Shown here: positions 33,635 through 42,174 of the stretch, piece after piece
How the letters are laid out: every line of letters starts with the position of its first letter
Position numbering within the stretch: the stretch's first letter is position 1
From: Streptomyces sp. SAI-135
GTDB taxonomy: Bacteria; Actinomycetota; Actinomycetes; Streptomycetales; Streptomycetaceae
Assembly: GCF_029893805.1 (NCBI RefSeq)
Contig: NZ_JARXYP010000002.1
Location: forward strand, 7,874,001 to 7,938,000
Reading direction: 5' to 3'
DNA length: 64,000 nt
The notes under the pieces: model-generated
What the model saw: only the letters and a program-made list of their open reading frames with translations
What the model was told of the DNA's origin: nothing
Database searches by the model: none
Made by a program: the position numbers and the translations under genes

Positions 33635-35170
33635 ATGAGATATCGCACCAGAGTGACGGCCCCGGCAGCGCTGCTCGGCACCGTGGCGGCCCTGTCCGTG
33701 GCCGCCCCGGCGCACGCGGACCCGGAGACCGCCGCCCCTGGCCCGGAGACCCTCGGGGACCCCGTCTTCCCGGCCCTCGGCAACGACGGGTACCGCGTCT
33801 CCGCCTACGACCTCGACCTCGCCTACGACGCCACGACCCGGCTCGTCGACGCGACGGCGACCCTGACGATCGCCACCACCCAGGAGCTGAGCCGCTTCTC
33901 CCTGGACGCGCGGGGTCTCGACGTGCACGAGGTGCTGCTCGACGGCGTCCGGGCCGCCCGGGAGCAGGTCGGCGGAAAGCTGCGGATCACCCCTGTCGCC
34001 CCGCTGGGCGCGCGGACCACGGCGACCGTGACCGTGACGTACACGGCGGACCCGCGCGCCGCCCTCACCCCCACCGCCTGGGTGCCCACCCCGGACGGCT
34101 TCGCGATCTGCCCCCAGCCCAACGCGGCGCACACCGTCTTCCCCTGCAACGACCACCCCTCCGACAAGGCGGACTTCAGCTTCCGCATCACCGTCCCGGC
34201 CGGTCTCAAGGGCGTGGCGAGCGGCCGGCTGGTGAGCACGGAGGACCTCGGTGACGGCCGGACCGCGTACCGCTACCGGTCCCGGGAGCCGATCGCCACG
34301 GAGGTCGTGCAGATCACGGTCGGCGACTACGTGATCAAGGACCGGCAGGGCCCGCACGGACTGCCCCTCAGGGACGTCGTCCCGACCGCCCGGGCCGCCG
34401 CCCTGGAGCCCGCCCTGGCCCTGACCCCGAACCTGGTCGGCTGGATCGAGCAGCGGCTCGGGGCCTTCCCCTTCGAGACGTACGGCCTGCTGCCGTGCAA
34501 CAACGACGCCGCGAACGCCTTCGACTTCACCGGCCTGGAGACCCAGACCCTCACCCTGTACAAGCCGAACTTCCTGCTCCAGGCGGAGAAGAGCATCGGC
34601 TCGCACATGATGCATGAGCTGGTCCACTCGTACTTCGGCAACAGCGTGAGCCCGGCCACCTGGTCCGACCTGTGGCTCAACGAGGGCCACGCCGACTTCT
34701 ACGGGCTGCTGTACCGCTACGAGCGCGGCTGGGCCGACTCCCTCGGCCTGACCACCATGGAAGCCCGCATGAAGGACACGTACGGGCGCGGCGACCAGTG
34801 GCGAAGGACCTCGGGCCCCGTCGCCGCCCCGAACGAGGCCAACCTCTTCGACAGCCAGCGCTACCTCGGCGGCGTCCTCGTCCTGTACGCGCTGCGGCAA
34901 CAGGTCGGCGAGAGCGTCTTCGCCGCGATCGAGTCCACCTTCCTGGAGCGCTTCCGCAACGCCTCGGCGTCGACACGGGACTACATCGCCGTCGCCTCGG
35001 AGGTCTCCGGCACCGACCAGTCGGGCTTCCTGGAGGCCTGGCTCTACGGCACCAGGACCCCGAGGATGCCCGGTCACCCGGACTGGACGGTGACGCCGGT
35101 CAGCTCCGCGCTGCGGCAGCCGCAGAACCGGACGGACGGCCACTGGCACGACAACTCGGCGACCCTGTAG
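33635..35170 (+). CDS. Secreted M1-family metallopeptidase
   Basis: A 511-residue protein with a Sec signal peptide (AALLGTVAALSVAAPAHA, cleavage near residue 28). The M1 zinc site is HELVH at residues 327-331 (MMHELVHSYFGN), with the third ligand Glu in LNEGHADF about 20 residues later. The usual GxMEN substrate motif is replaced by GLETQ, so specificity may differ from aminopeptidase N. It lacks the long C-terminal helical domain of full-length M1 enzymes. It is divergent from icd and convergent with the MscS gene. Confidence 0.87.
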   Translation: MRYRTRVTAPAALLGTVAALSVAAPAHADPETAAPGPETLGDPVFPALGNDGYRVSAYDLDLAYDATTRLVDATATLTIATTQELSRFSLDARGLDVHEVLLDGVRAAREQVGGKLRITPVAPLGARTTATVTVTYTADPRAALTPTAWVPTPDGFAICPQPNAAHTVFPCNDHPSDKADFSFRITVPAGLKGVASGRLVSTEDLGDGRTAYRYRSREPIATEVVQITVGDYVIKDRQGPHGLPLRDVVPTARAAALEPALALTPNLVGWIEQRLGAFPFETYGLLPCNNDAANAFDFTGLETQTLTLYKPNFLLQAEKSIGSHMMHELVHSYFGNSVSPATWSDLWLNEGHADFYGLLYRYERGWADSLGLTTMEARMKDTYGRGDQWRRTSGPVAAPNEANLFDSQRYLGGVLVLYALRQQVGESVFAAIESTFLERFRNASASTRDYIAVASEVSGTDQSGFLEAWLYGTRTPRMPGHPDWTVTPVSSALRQPQNRTDGHWHDNSATL

Positions 35171-35174
35171 GGCC

Positions 35175-36287
35175 TCAGTCGAGCCGGGCGGCGGGCAGCT
35201 CGCCCGGCTCGACCACGGTGTCCGCCCCGCGCTGGTGCGGGATCGACACCGAACCCTGCTGGAGGGCCACGGTCCGCGTCGGCGCCGGGATCCGGATGCC
35301 CTCCTCGCGGTAGCGCTTGTGCAGCTGCTTGATGAACTCGTGCTTGATGCGGAACTGGTCACTGAACTCACCGACACCCAGGATGACCGTGAAACCGATC
35401 CGCGAGTCGCCGAAGGTGTGGAAGCGGACCAGCGGCTCGTGTTCGGGGACCGCGCCCTCGACCCCGGTCATGACCTCGGTGACGACCTCGCAGGTCACCC
35501 GCTCGACGTGGTCGAGATCGCTGTCGTAGGCCACCCCGACCTGCACCAGGATCGTCAACTGCTGCTCGGGACGCATGAAGTTGGTCATGTTCGTCTTGGC
35601 GAGCTCGCCGTTGGGGACGACGATCAGGTTGTTGGAGAGCGCGCGGACCGTGGTCTGACGCCAGTTGATGTCCTCGACGTAGCCCTCCTCGCCGCTGGCC
35701 AGCCGGATGTAGTCGCCGGGCTGGACCGTCTTGGAGGCGAGGATGTGGATGCCCGCGAAGAGGTTGGCGAGGGTGTCCTGCAGGGCGAGCGCGACCGCGA
35801 GACCGCCGACGCCCAGGGCGGTGAGCAGGGGCGCTATGGAGATGCCGAGGGTCTGCAGCACGACCAGGAAGCCGATCGCCAGGACCAGCACCCGGGTGAT
35901 GTTCACGAAGATCGTGGCCGAACCGGCGACCCCGGAGCGCGAGGTGGTGACCGTGCGCACGAGCCCCGCGACCAGCCGGGCCGCGGCCACCGTGACGACG
36001 AAGATCAGCAGCACGGTCAGCACCTGGTTGACGGTGTGCTGGACCGCCCTGGTCAGCGGCAGCGCCGCCCCGGCGATCGCGAGGCCGCCCGCGATCGCCG
36101 CCGAGGGCACCACGGTCCGCAGCGCGGCCACGATGACGTCGTCACCGCCCCACTTGGTGCGGTCCGCGTGCTTGCCCAGCCACTTGAGCAGCATGCGCAG
36201 CAGGAAAGCCGCCACCAGGCCCGCGACCACGGCGACGCCGGCGCCGATCATGTCGTCCATGGTGAGATCCCGTTGAAATGCCGTCAC
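35175..36287 (-). CDS. MscS-family mechanosensitive channel
   Basis: A 370-residue membrane protein with about four N-terminal membrane segments. The pore-lining segment is rich in Gly and Ala (LLTALGVGGLAVALALQDTLANLFAG), followed by the MscS beta-domain (VQPGDYIRLASGEEGYVEDINWRQTTVR and NNLIVVPNGELAKTNMTNF). Such channels open under membrane tension to release ions during osmotic downshift. GTG 36287 follows AGGTGG; an in-frame ATG at 36254 region is possible. It converges on the M1 peptidase with a four-base gap. Confidence 0.9.
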   Translation of the reverse strand: MTAFQRDLTMDDMIGAGVAVVAGLVAAFLLRMLLKWLGKHADRTKWGGDDVIVAALRTVVPSAAIAGGLAIAGAALPLTRAVQHTVNQVLTVLLIFVVTVAAARLVAGLVRTVTTSRSGVAGSATIFVNITRVLVLAIGFLVVLQTLGISIAPLLTALGVGGLAVALALQDTLANLFAGIHILASKTVQPGDYIRLASGEEGYVEDINWRQTTVRALSNNLIVVPNGELAKTNMTNFMRPEQQLTILVQVGVAYDSDLDHVERVTCEVVTEVMTGVEGAVPEHEPLVRFHTFGDSRIGFTVILGVGEFSDQFRIKHEFIKQLHKRYREEGIRIPAPTRTVALQQGSVSIPHQRGADTVVEPGELPAARLD

Positions 36288-36420
36288 GTTGCCACCTGTT
36301 CGTTCTTGCGGGATGTGCGATCGCGTCGGCCGTGTGAAGGTTCCGTGGCCGGCGCGACCGCTCATCCTGCCGTATCCGCTACAGGAGTTCGTACCTGGCC
36401 CGAGGCCGGATCGCCGGGTT

Positions 36421-37944
36421 TCAGACGATCCCCTCCGAGAGTTCGGCCTGTTCCCGGTCGGAGTACGCGGCCGTCGTGGGCGTGCCGTACGAACGCCGGG
36501 CGACGAACCACCACACCGTGGCGAGGAGCAGGACCACGACCAGCGCCACGGAGGCGTAGTTCATCGTGTCCGCCGTCACCGGCGAGGACTGCGGCAGACA
36601 GAACAGCACCGTCACACACGCCACCCACACCACTGCCGTCCATCCAATGGGCTTGCTCCACCTGCCCAGGCTCCACGGACCCGGCTGAAAACGGCTCCCC
36701 GCGCGCAGTCGCAGCAGCACGGGGATGGCGTACGCGGGTGTGATGCCGATGACGTTGATCGCGGTCACCGCACCGTACGCGGTCGCCGAGTACAGCGAGG
36801 GCAGCGCCAGCACCCCGGCGACCACGACCGACAGCCACACGGCGGCGACCGGCGTCTGGGTGCGGGCGCTGACCTTCCGCCAGAGCGCGGAGCCCGGCAG
36901 GGCCTTGTCTCGGCTGAACGCGAACACCATCCGGCTGGCCGCGGCGACCTCGGCGTTGCCGCAGAAGAGCTGGGCCACGATCACCACGACGAGCAGCGCG
37001 CTCGCCCCGTCCGTGCCGAGCCCGTCGAGCAGGATCTGGGCCGGGGGCACCCCGGTCGCGCTGGCCCGCGTGGCGTCGTAGTCCTGGATCGCGAAGGTGA
37101 GCCCGGCCAGCAGCACGAACCCGGCGATCCATGACACCCAGATCGAACGCACGATGCCCTTCGCCGCCGACACCGAGGCGTTGGAGGTCTCCTCGGAGAG
37201 GTGGGCGGAGGCGTCGTAGCCGGAGAAGGTGTACTGGGCGAGGAGCAGGCCGATCGCCGCCACGTAGAGCGGGTTGTGCCAGCCGGTGTCGTTGACGAAC
37301 TCCGTGAACACGAAGGACGGCGACTGGTGGCTGTCCGGGACGATCCACAGGGCGCCGACGATGACCGCGACCCCGATCAGGTGCCACCACACGCTGACCG
37401 AGTTGAGCACGGACACCAGCCGCACCCCGAACAGGTTCAGCGCGGCGTGCAGCGACAGGATCGCCACGAAGATCAGCATGGTCTTCTCCGGTGTCGGCTC
37501 GAAGCCCCACTGGAGGTTGGCGAACGCGCCCGCGAACAGGGCGGCGCCGTAGTCGATGCCGGCGATCGCGCCGAGCAGACCGAGCAGGTTCAGCCAGCCC
37601 GTGTACCAGCCCCAGCGGCGCCCGCCGAGCCGGTCCGCCATGTAGTACAGGGCGCCGGACGTCGGATAGGCGCTGGTGACCTCCGCCAGCGCGAGTCCCA
37701 CGCACAGCACGAACAGGCCGACGCCCACCCAGCCCCACAGCATCACCGCCGGCCCGCCCGCGCCCATGCCGAAGCCGTACAGGGTCATGCAGCCGGACAG
37801 GATCGAGATCACCGAGAAGCTGATCGCGAAGTTGCCGAAACCGCCCATGCGCCGGGCGAGCACGGGCCGGTAGCCGAGTTCGCGCAGCCGCTGTTCCTCG
37901 TCGGGCTGCGGGACCTGCGGGGACAGAGTCGGTTCGGATGACAC
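36421..37944 (-). CDS. APC-superfamily amino-acid permease
   Basis: A 507-residue transporter with about twelve membrane helices. The start has the typical short cytoplasmic lead (RLRELGYRPVLARRMGGFGNFAISFSVIS) and later EVTSAYPTSGALYYMA, AQYTFSGYDASAHLSEET and AAASRMVFAFSRDKALPGS. These are marks of the GABA/choline/amino-acid permease branch. It follows the 327-aa hypothetical gene on the same strand with a 39-base gap. The substrate is unknown. Confidence 0.87.
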   Translation of the reverse strand: MSSEPTLSPQVPQPDEEQRLRELGYRPVLARRMGGFGNFAISFSVISILSGCMTLYGFGMGAGGPAVMLWGWVGVGLFVLCVGLALAEVTSAYPTSGALYYMADRLGGRRWGWYTGWLNLLGLLGAIAGIDYGAALFAGAFANLQWGFEPTPEKTMLIFVAILSLHAALNLFGVRLVSVLNSVSVWWHLIGVAVIVGALWIVPDSHQSPSFVFTEFVNDTGWHNPLYVAAIGLLLAQYTFSGYDASAHLSEETSNASVSAAKGIVRSIWVSWIAGFVLLAGLTFAIQDYDATRASATGVPPAQILLDGLGTDGASALLVVVIVAQLFCGNAEVAAASRMVFAFSRDKALPGSALWRKVSARTQTPVAAVWLSVVVAGVLALPSLYSATAYGAVTAINVIGITPAYAIPVLLRLRAGSRFQPGPWSLGRWSKPIGWTAVVWVACVTVLFCLPQSSPVTADTMNYASVALVVVLLLATVWWFVARRSYGTPTTAAYSDREQAELSEGIV

Positions 37945-37983
37945 GGGCAGACCTCCGGTGAAGTGGCGGGAGACTTACGGCTG

Positions 37984-38967
37984 TCAGGGACCCTGCACCG
38001 CGGACCGGCTGCGCGCCCGCGCCTGAAGGAAGACCTGCACGCCCCGCGCCTGGTCGCCGTCGGCACGGTAGGACCAGGGCAGCGGCGTGAAGTACGGGCC
38101 GATCGCGTCGAACACCTCGCTCGCCGCCCCGAACCGCAGCGCACCCCACAGGGCGTGGGCGAGGTGGTTGAGGTCCAGCGGGCCGCGCTCCTCGGCCGGG
38201 GCGAGCCCGAACCACCGCTCGTGGGCCCGGTCCGCCTCCCGGATGGCGTCCTCCGCCACCCAGTGCAGGTCCAGGGCGGCACTGCTGCCGCCGCCGCGCC
38301 GGTACCGCTCCACCCGTACGTACAGCGGCAGGACGTGCAGCGCCGAGCCCGGCGGGGCGGACTCCGCCGCCCAGTGGGCGTAGCCGACCGCCTCCGCCAG
38401 CCGCCCCGAGGACGCCCGCGCGTACAGGAACTGGAGCATCCGGTGGTGGGCCTCGCGGTTGTACGGGTCCCGCTTGTCGGCCTCGGCCAGCAGCCCCCAC
38501 GGCCCCGGCGGCAGCATCGGCCCGGGCGGCTTCGCCCGGTGCTCCTCCCACAGCAGCCGGTGGTCGAGCTGGGCCAGGGCCAGCAGGCACACCCAGGGCA
38601 CCGGGTCGTGCGCGGCCACCCGGGCGGCGGTCCGGCTGACGTCCCAGGCCTCGATCCACAGTTCGTGCGTACGGCGGTGCCGCTCGCGCCGGGCCCGCAG
38701 CGCCCTCTCCACGGCGACCCTGGCCCGCATCACCGTGGCCGGCACGCTGCCGGGCTCCTCGGCGAGCCAGGCGCGCACCACGTCGGTGCCCGCGGCCGCC
38801 GCGGCCAGCACCTGGGTGCGCTGGGTCCACTGCCACCAGGCGGTGGTCCGCTCCAGCAGGGTGCGCATCGACATCCAGCGCCCGGTACGGACCTCCTGAA
38901 GGGCCGCGCGCAGTTCGGGGTCGTGGCCGGCGGGATCGTAGACGGGGCGTGCTCCCTCTCTGGCCAT
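37984..38967 (-). CDS. Hypothetical helical protein, 327 aa
   Basis: A soluble alpha-helical protein with many Trp residues (AWWQWTQR, LWIEAWDVS, HYRAHWAAES-like segments such as VGYAHWAAESAPPG). The ATG at 38967 is the likely start, as the longer open frame adds only Arg/Pro-rich residues. It resembles uncharacterised actinomycete proteins with tetratricopeptide-like architecture (RDPYNREAHHRMLQFLYAR). A -10 like TATAGT (minus, 39077-39072) sits about 105 bases upstream. It probably shares a transcript with the APC permease downstream. Confidence 0.65.
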   Translation of the reverse strand: MAREGARPVYDPAGHDPELRAALQEVRTGRWMSMRTLLERTTAWWQWTQRTQVLAAAAAGTDVVRAWLAEEPGSVPATVMRARVAVERALRARRERHRRTHELWIEAWDVSRTAARVAAHDPVPWVCLLALAQLDHRLLWEEHRAKPPGPMLPPGPWGLLAEADKRDPYNREAHHRMLQFLYARASSGRLAEAVGYAHWAAESAPPGSALHVLPLYVRVERYRRGGGSSAALDLHWVAEDAIREADRAHERWFGLAPAEERGPLDLNHLAHALWGALRFGAASEVFDAIGPYFTPLPWSYRADGDQARGVQVFLQARARSRSAVQGP

Positions 38968-39141
38968 CACCGGCCCGCCCCGGACGCGGGACCGGGCAGG
39001 ACGGCGGGGTGGAGTAACAACAGCCCTCCTCGGGGCGGCGGTTGAGGAGATCGCGCGTCGGTCGGCGGTCACTATAGGGGCGGACATCGGAACAGCACAC
39101 CACCTTCCCGATCATTGAGAACTACTTGTGAAACAGGGCAA

Positions 39142-39166
39142 GTTGACTGGTGATCGACCAGTCAAC
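39142..39166. promoter_or_regulatory. 25-bp palindromic operator upstream of the kinase operon
   Basis: GTTGACTGGT and ACCAGTCAAC are perfect 10-base complementary arms around GATCG. The inner TGGT-N5-ACCA is typical of GntR-type (FadR-like) sites. It lies in the 289-base divergent gap, about 90 bases before the kinase ATG. A candidate promoter for the operon, TTGACG at 39196-39201 with CAGGCT at 39220-39225 (18-base spacer), is just downstream. Confidence 0.65.
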
Positions 39167-39256
39167 GCGGCCGGGCGACCGCAGGTGGGAGCGCCTTGAC
39201 GCGGTACGGACGGCAGCGGCAGGCTGTCGGATCGTGATCACTTCGGGAGGGGCGCG

Positions 39257-40696
39257 ATGACCGGTCCGGTGCTCGCCGTCGACCAGGGCACCTCCGGCAC
39301 CAAGGCCCTGGTGATCTGCCCCGAACGCGGTGTCCTCGGCACCGGGTTCGCCGAGGTGCGGCCCCGTCACCTCCCCGGCGGGCTGGTCGAGGTCGACCCG
39401 GCGCAGCTGTACGACTCGGTGATCGAGGCGGGTTCGCGGGCCCTGTCGGAGGCGGGTGAACCTGTGACCGCGCTGGGCCTCGCCAACCAGGGCGAGACCG
39501 TGCTCGCCTGGGACCCAGCGACGGGCCGGCCGCTCACCGACGCCCTCGTGTGGCAGGACCGGCGGGCCCAGTCCGTGTGCGCCGAACTCTCCGGACACGG
39601 CGACGAGTTGCGGGAGCTGACCGGACTCCCACTGGACCCCTACTTCGCCGCGCCGAAGATGGCGTGGATACGACGGCACCGCACCCGGGAGGGCGTGGTC
39701 ACCACCAGCGACGCCTGGCTGGTCCACCGGCTCACCGGGGCCCTCGTCACGGACGCGGCCACCGCCGGACGCACCCAGCTCCTCGACCTCGACCGCGCCG
39801 AGTGGTCCTCCCGGGCCCTCGCCCTGTACGGACTCGCGGACGAACGGCTCCCGGAGGTCGTCGACAACGCCCGACAGGTGGGGGTGACACGGGCGTTCGG
39901 TCCAAGGACACCGCTCACCGGTCTGGCCGTGGACCAGCAGGCCGCCCTGCTCGCCCAGCGCGTCACGGCACCCGGCGGCGCCAAGTGCACCTACGGGACG
40001 GGGGCGTTCCTCCTCGCGCACACCGGGTCCGAGCCCCGGCGCGGCGGTTCGGGACTGGTGAGCTGTGTGGCCTGGCGGCTCGACGGGCGTACGCGCTACT
40101 GCCTCGACGGTCAGGTGTACACGGCCGCGGCCGCGGTCCGCTGGCTCACCGACCTCGGGGTCATCGGGGGCGCGGCCGATCTCGACGCGGTGGGCGGTTC
40201 GGTGCCCGACAGCGGCGGGGTCACCTTCGTCCCCGCGCTCGCCGGACTCGCCGCGCCCTGGTGGCGGGGCGATCTGCGGGGCTCTCTGACCGGCCTCGGC
40301 CTGGACACCGGTCCCGGGCACCTGGTGCGCGCCCTGTGCGAGGGCCTGGCGGCCCAGGTCGTGGAGCTCGCCGAGGCCGCCGCGCGGGATCTCGGCTCGC
40401 CGCTGGAGGCCCTGCGCGTCGACGGCGGCCTCACCCGCTCCGCCCTCCTCATGCAGACCCAGGCCGACCTGCTCCAGCGCCCGGTCGAGGTGTCTGCCCT
40501 GCCGGACGCGACGGCGCTCGGCGTGGGCGCCCTGGCCCGCCTCGGCGCGGAACCCGGCCTGGAGCCGGCCGACGCCCTGCCCGACTGGAAGCCGGCGGCG
40601 GTGTACGAACCGCGGGTGTCGGCGGAGGAGGCGGGGGAGCGGTTGGGCCGGTTCCGGCGAGCGGTGGCGGCACTGCTCGACGGAGGGGCCGCATGA
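39257..40696 (+). CDS. FGGY-family carbohydrate kinase (glycerol kinase-like)
   Basis: A 479-residue kinase with the FGGY N-terminal phosphate motif AVDQGTSGTKALV, VWQDRRAQ, YGTGAFLLAHTG and C-terminal ADAL-type and LRVDGGLTRSALLMQTQADLLQRPV motifs. The order and length resemble glycerol kinase, but several glycerol-specific residues are changed (FAAPKMAWI and ALVTDAATAGRTQLLDL in place of the classic forms). GGGAGGGG precedes the ATG at 39257. It is the first gene of a three-gene overlapping operon with two FAD oxidoreductases, suggesting phosphorylation then oxidation of a polyol. Confidence 0.87.
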   Translation: MTGPVLAVDQGTSGTKALVICPERGVLGTGFAEVRPRHLPGGLVEVDPAQLYDSVIEAGSRALSEAGEPVTALGLANQGETVLAWDPATGRPLTDALVWQDRRAQSVCAELSGHGDELRELTGLPLDPYFAAPKMAWIRRHRTREGVVTTSDAWLVHRLTGALVTDAATAGRTQLLDLDRAEWSSRALALYGLADERLPEVVDNARQVGVTRAFGPRTPLTGLAVDQQAALLAQRVTAPGGAKCTYGTGAFLLAHTGSEPRRGGSGLVSCVAWRLDGRTRYCLDGQVYTAAAAVRWLTDLGVIGGAADLDAVGGSVPDSGGVTFVPALAGLAAPWWRGDLRGSLTGLGLDTGPGHLVRALCEGLAAQVVELAEAAARDLGSPLEALRVDGGLTRSALLMQTQADLLQRPVEVSALPDATALGVGALARLGAEPGLEPADALPDWKPAAVYEPRVSAEEAGERLGRFRRAVAALLDGGAA

Positions 40697-42174
40697 CAGC
40701 GGCCGGGCGAGGCCCCCGAGGAGCGCGGGGAACTGCGCGGCCGGCCACGACGCAGCAGCGGTCGAAGGACGTCACCGTCACCCGGCAAGGTCCGCTCCCC
40801 GCATCGCCGTACGACGTGACGGTCGTCGGCGCCGGCGTGGTCGGCAGTGCGATCGCACGCGGTCTCGCCCGCCACCCCCGCCTGCGCGTCGCCCTGGTGG
40901 AAGCACAGGACGACGTGGGCCAGGGCAGCTCGAAGGCCAACACCGCCATCCTGCACACCGGCTTCGACGCCACCCCCGGCTTCCTGGAGGCACGCCTGGT
41001 CCGCGAGGGCGCACGGCTGCTCGCCGAGTACGCGGCAGCGACCGGCATCCCCGTGGAACCCGTCGGGGCACTCCTCGTCGCCTGGGACGAGGAGCAACTC
41101 GCCGCCCTGCCCCGCCTGGTGGACAAGGCCGGACGCAACCACCACCCGGACACCCGTCCGATCGGCCCGGAAGAGCTCTACGCCCGCGAACCCCACCTGG
41201 GCCCCGGCGCACTCGGGGCGCTGCACGTGCCCGGCGAGAGCATCATCTGCCCGTGGACGACGACCCTGGCGTACGCCACCCAGGCCGTCCGCAACGGCGT
41301 CGACCTCCACCTCAACACCCCGGTCAGGGCGGTCGGCCGGGACGACGGCACCCACGTCCTCGACACGGGACGGGGCATCCTGCGCACCCGCTGGCTCGTC
41401 AACGCCGCCGGTCTGCACGCCGACACCCTCGACCGGGCCCTGGGCCACGACGACTTCACCGTCACCCCGCGCCGCGGCCAGCTCCTCGTCTTCGACAAGT
41501 TCGCCCGCGACCTCGTACGGCACATCCTGCTGCCCGTCCCCACCGCCCTCGGCAAGGGCGTCCTGATCACCCCCACCGTGTACGGCAACGTCCTGCTCGG
41601 CCCCACCGCCGAGGACCTGCACGACAAGCGGGCCACCGGCTCCACCGCCGAGGGCCTGGAAGGACTCCGCGACAAGGGCCGCCGCATCCTTCCCGCACTG
41701 CTCGACGAGGAGGTCACCGCCGTCTACGCGGGCCTGCGCGCCGCCACCGAGCACGAGGACTACCGGATCACCGCACACCCGCAGCAGGCGTACGTCACCG
41801 TCGGCGGCATCCGCTCGACCGGGCTGACCGCCTCGCTCGCCGTCGCCGCGCACGTGAGGGACCTGCTCGCCGACGCCGGGCTGGACCTCGGACCCGCCGG
41901 GGAACTGGAACCGGTCCGCATGCCCAACCTCGGCGAGGCCTTCCCGCGCGCCTACCAGCGGCCCGAACTCATCGCCGCCGACCCGGAGTACGGCACCCTC
42001 GTCTGCCACTGCGAGCGGGTGAGCCGCGGCGAGATCCGCGACGCCCTCACCGGCACGATCCCCCCGGCCGGCCTCGACGGACTGCGCCGCCGGACCCGGG
42101 CGCGGGCAGGGCGGTGCCAGGGGTTCCACTGCGGGGCCGCGCTACGGGAGCTGTTCGAGGAGGCGGGCGGATGA
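40693..42174 (+). CDS. FAD-dependent oxidoreductase with BFD [2Fe-2S] domain, GlpA-like
   Basis: A 493-residue DAO-fold flavoprotein: after a 38-residue N-terminal extension, VTVVGAGVVGSAIARGLARHP is the FAD-binding start. QGSSKANTAILHTGFD and a C-terminal BFD-type cysteine cluster (CHCERVSRGEI with RAGRCQGFHC) follow. Anaerobic glycerol-3-phosphate dehydrogenase subunit A has this architecture. The ATG at 40693 overlaps the kinase stop; the real start may be a GTG about 27 codons later (VTVTRQGP), since the N-terminal 27 residues look unstructured. Confidence 0.85.
   Translation: MTAAGRGPRGARGTARPATTQQRSKDVTVTRQGPLPASPYDVTVVGAGVVGSAIARGLARHPRLRVALVEAQDDVGQGSSKANTAILHTGFDATPGFLEARLVREGARLLAEYAAATGIPVEPVGALLVAWDEEQLAALPRLVDKAGRNHHPDTRPIGPEELYAREPHLGPGALGALHVPGESIICPWTTTLAYATQAVRNGVDLHLNTPVRAVGRDDGTHVLDTGRGILRTRWLVNAAGLHADTLDRALGHDDFTVTPRRGQLLVFDKFARDLVRHILLPVPTALGKGVLITPTVYGNVLLGPTAEDLHDKRATGSTAEGLEGLRDKGRRILPALLDEEVTAVYAGLRAATEHEDYRITAHPQQAYVTVGGIRSTGLTASLAVAAHVRDLLADAGLDLGPAGELEPVRMPNLGEAFPRAYQRPELIAADPEYGTLVCHCERVSRGEIRDALTGTIPPAGLDGLRRRTRARAGRCQGFHCGAALRELFEEAGG

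Noticed and set aside
36362..39115. Long minus-strand open frame of about 917 codons
   Set aside because: Out-of-frame shadow of the APC permease and the 327-aa hypothetical protein.
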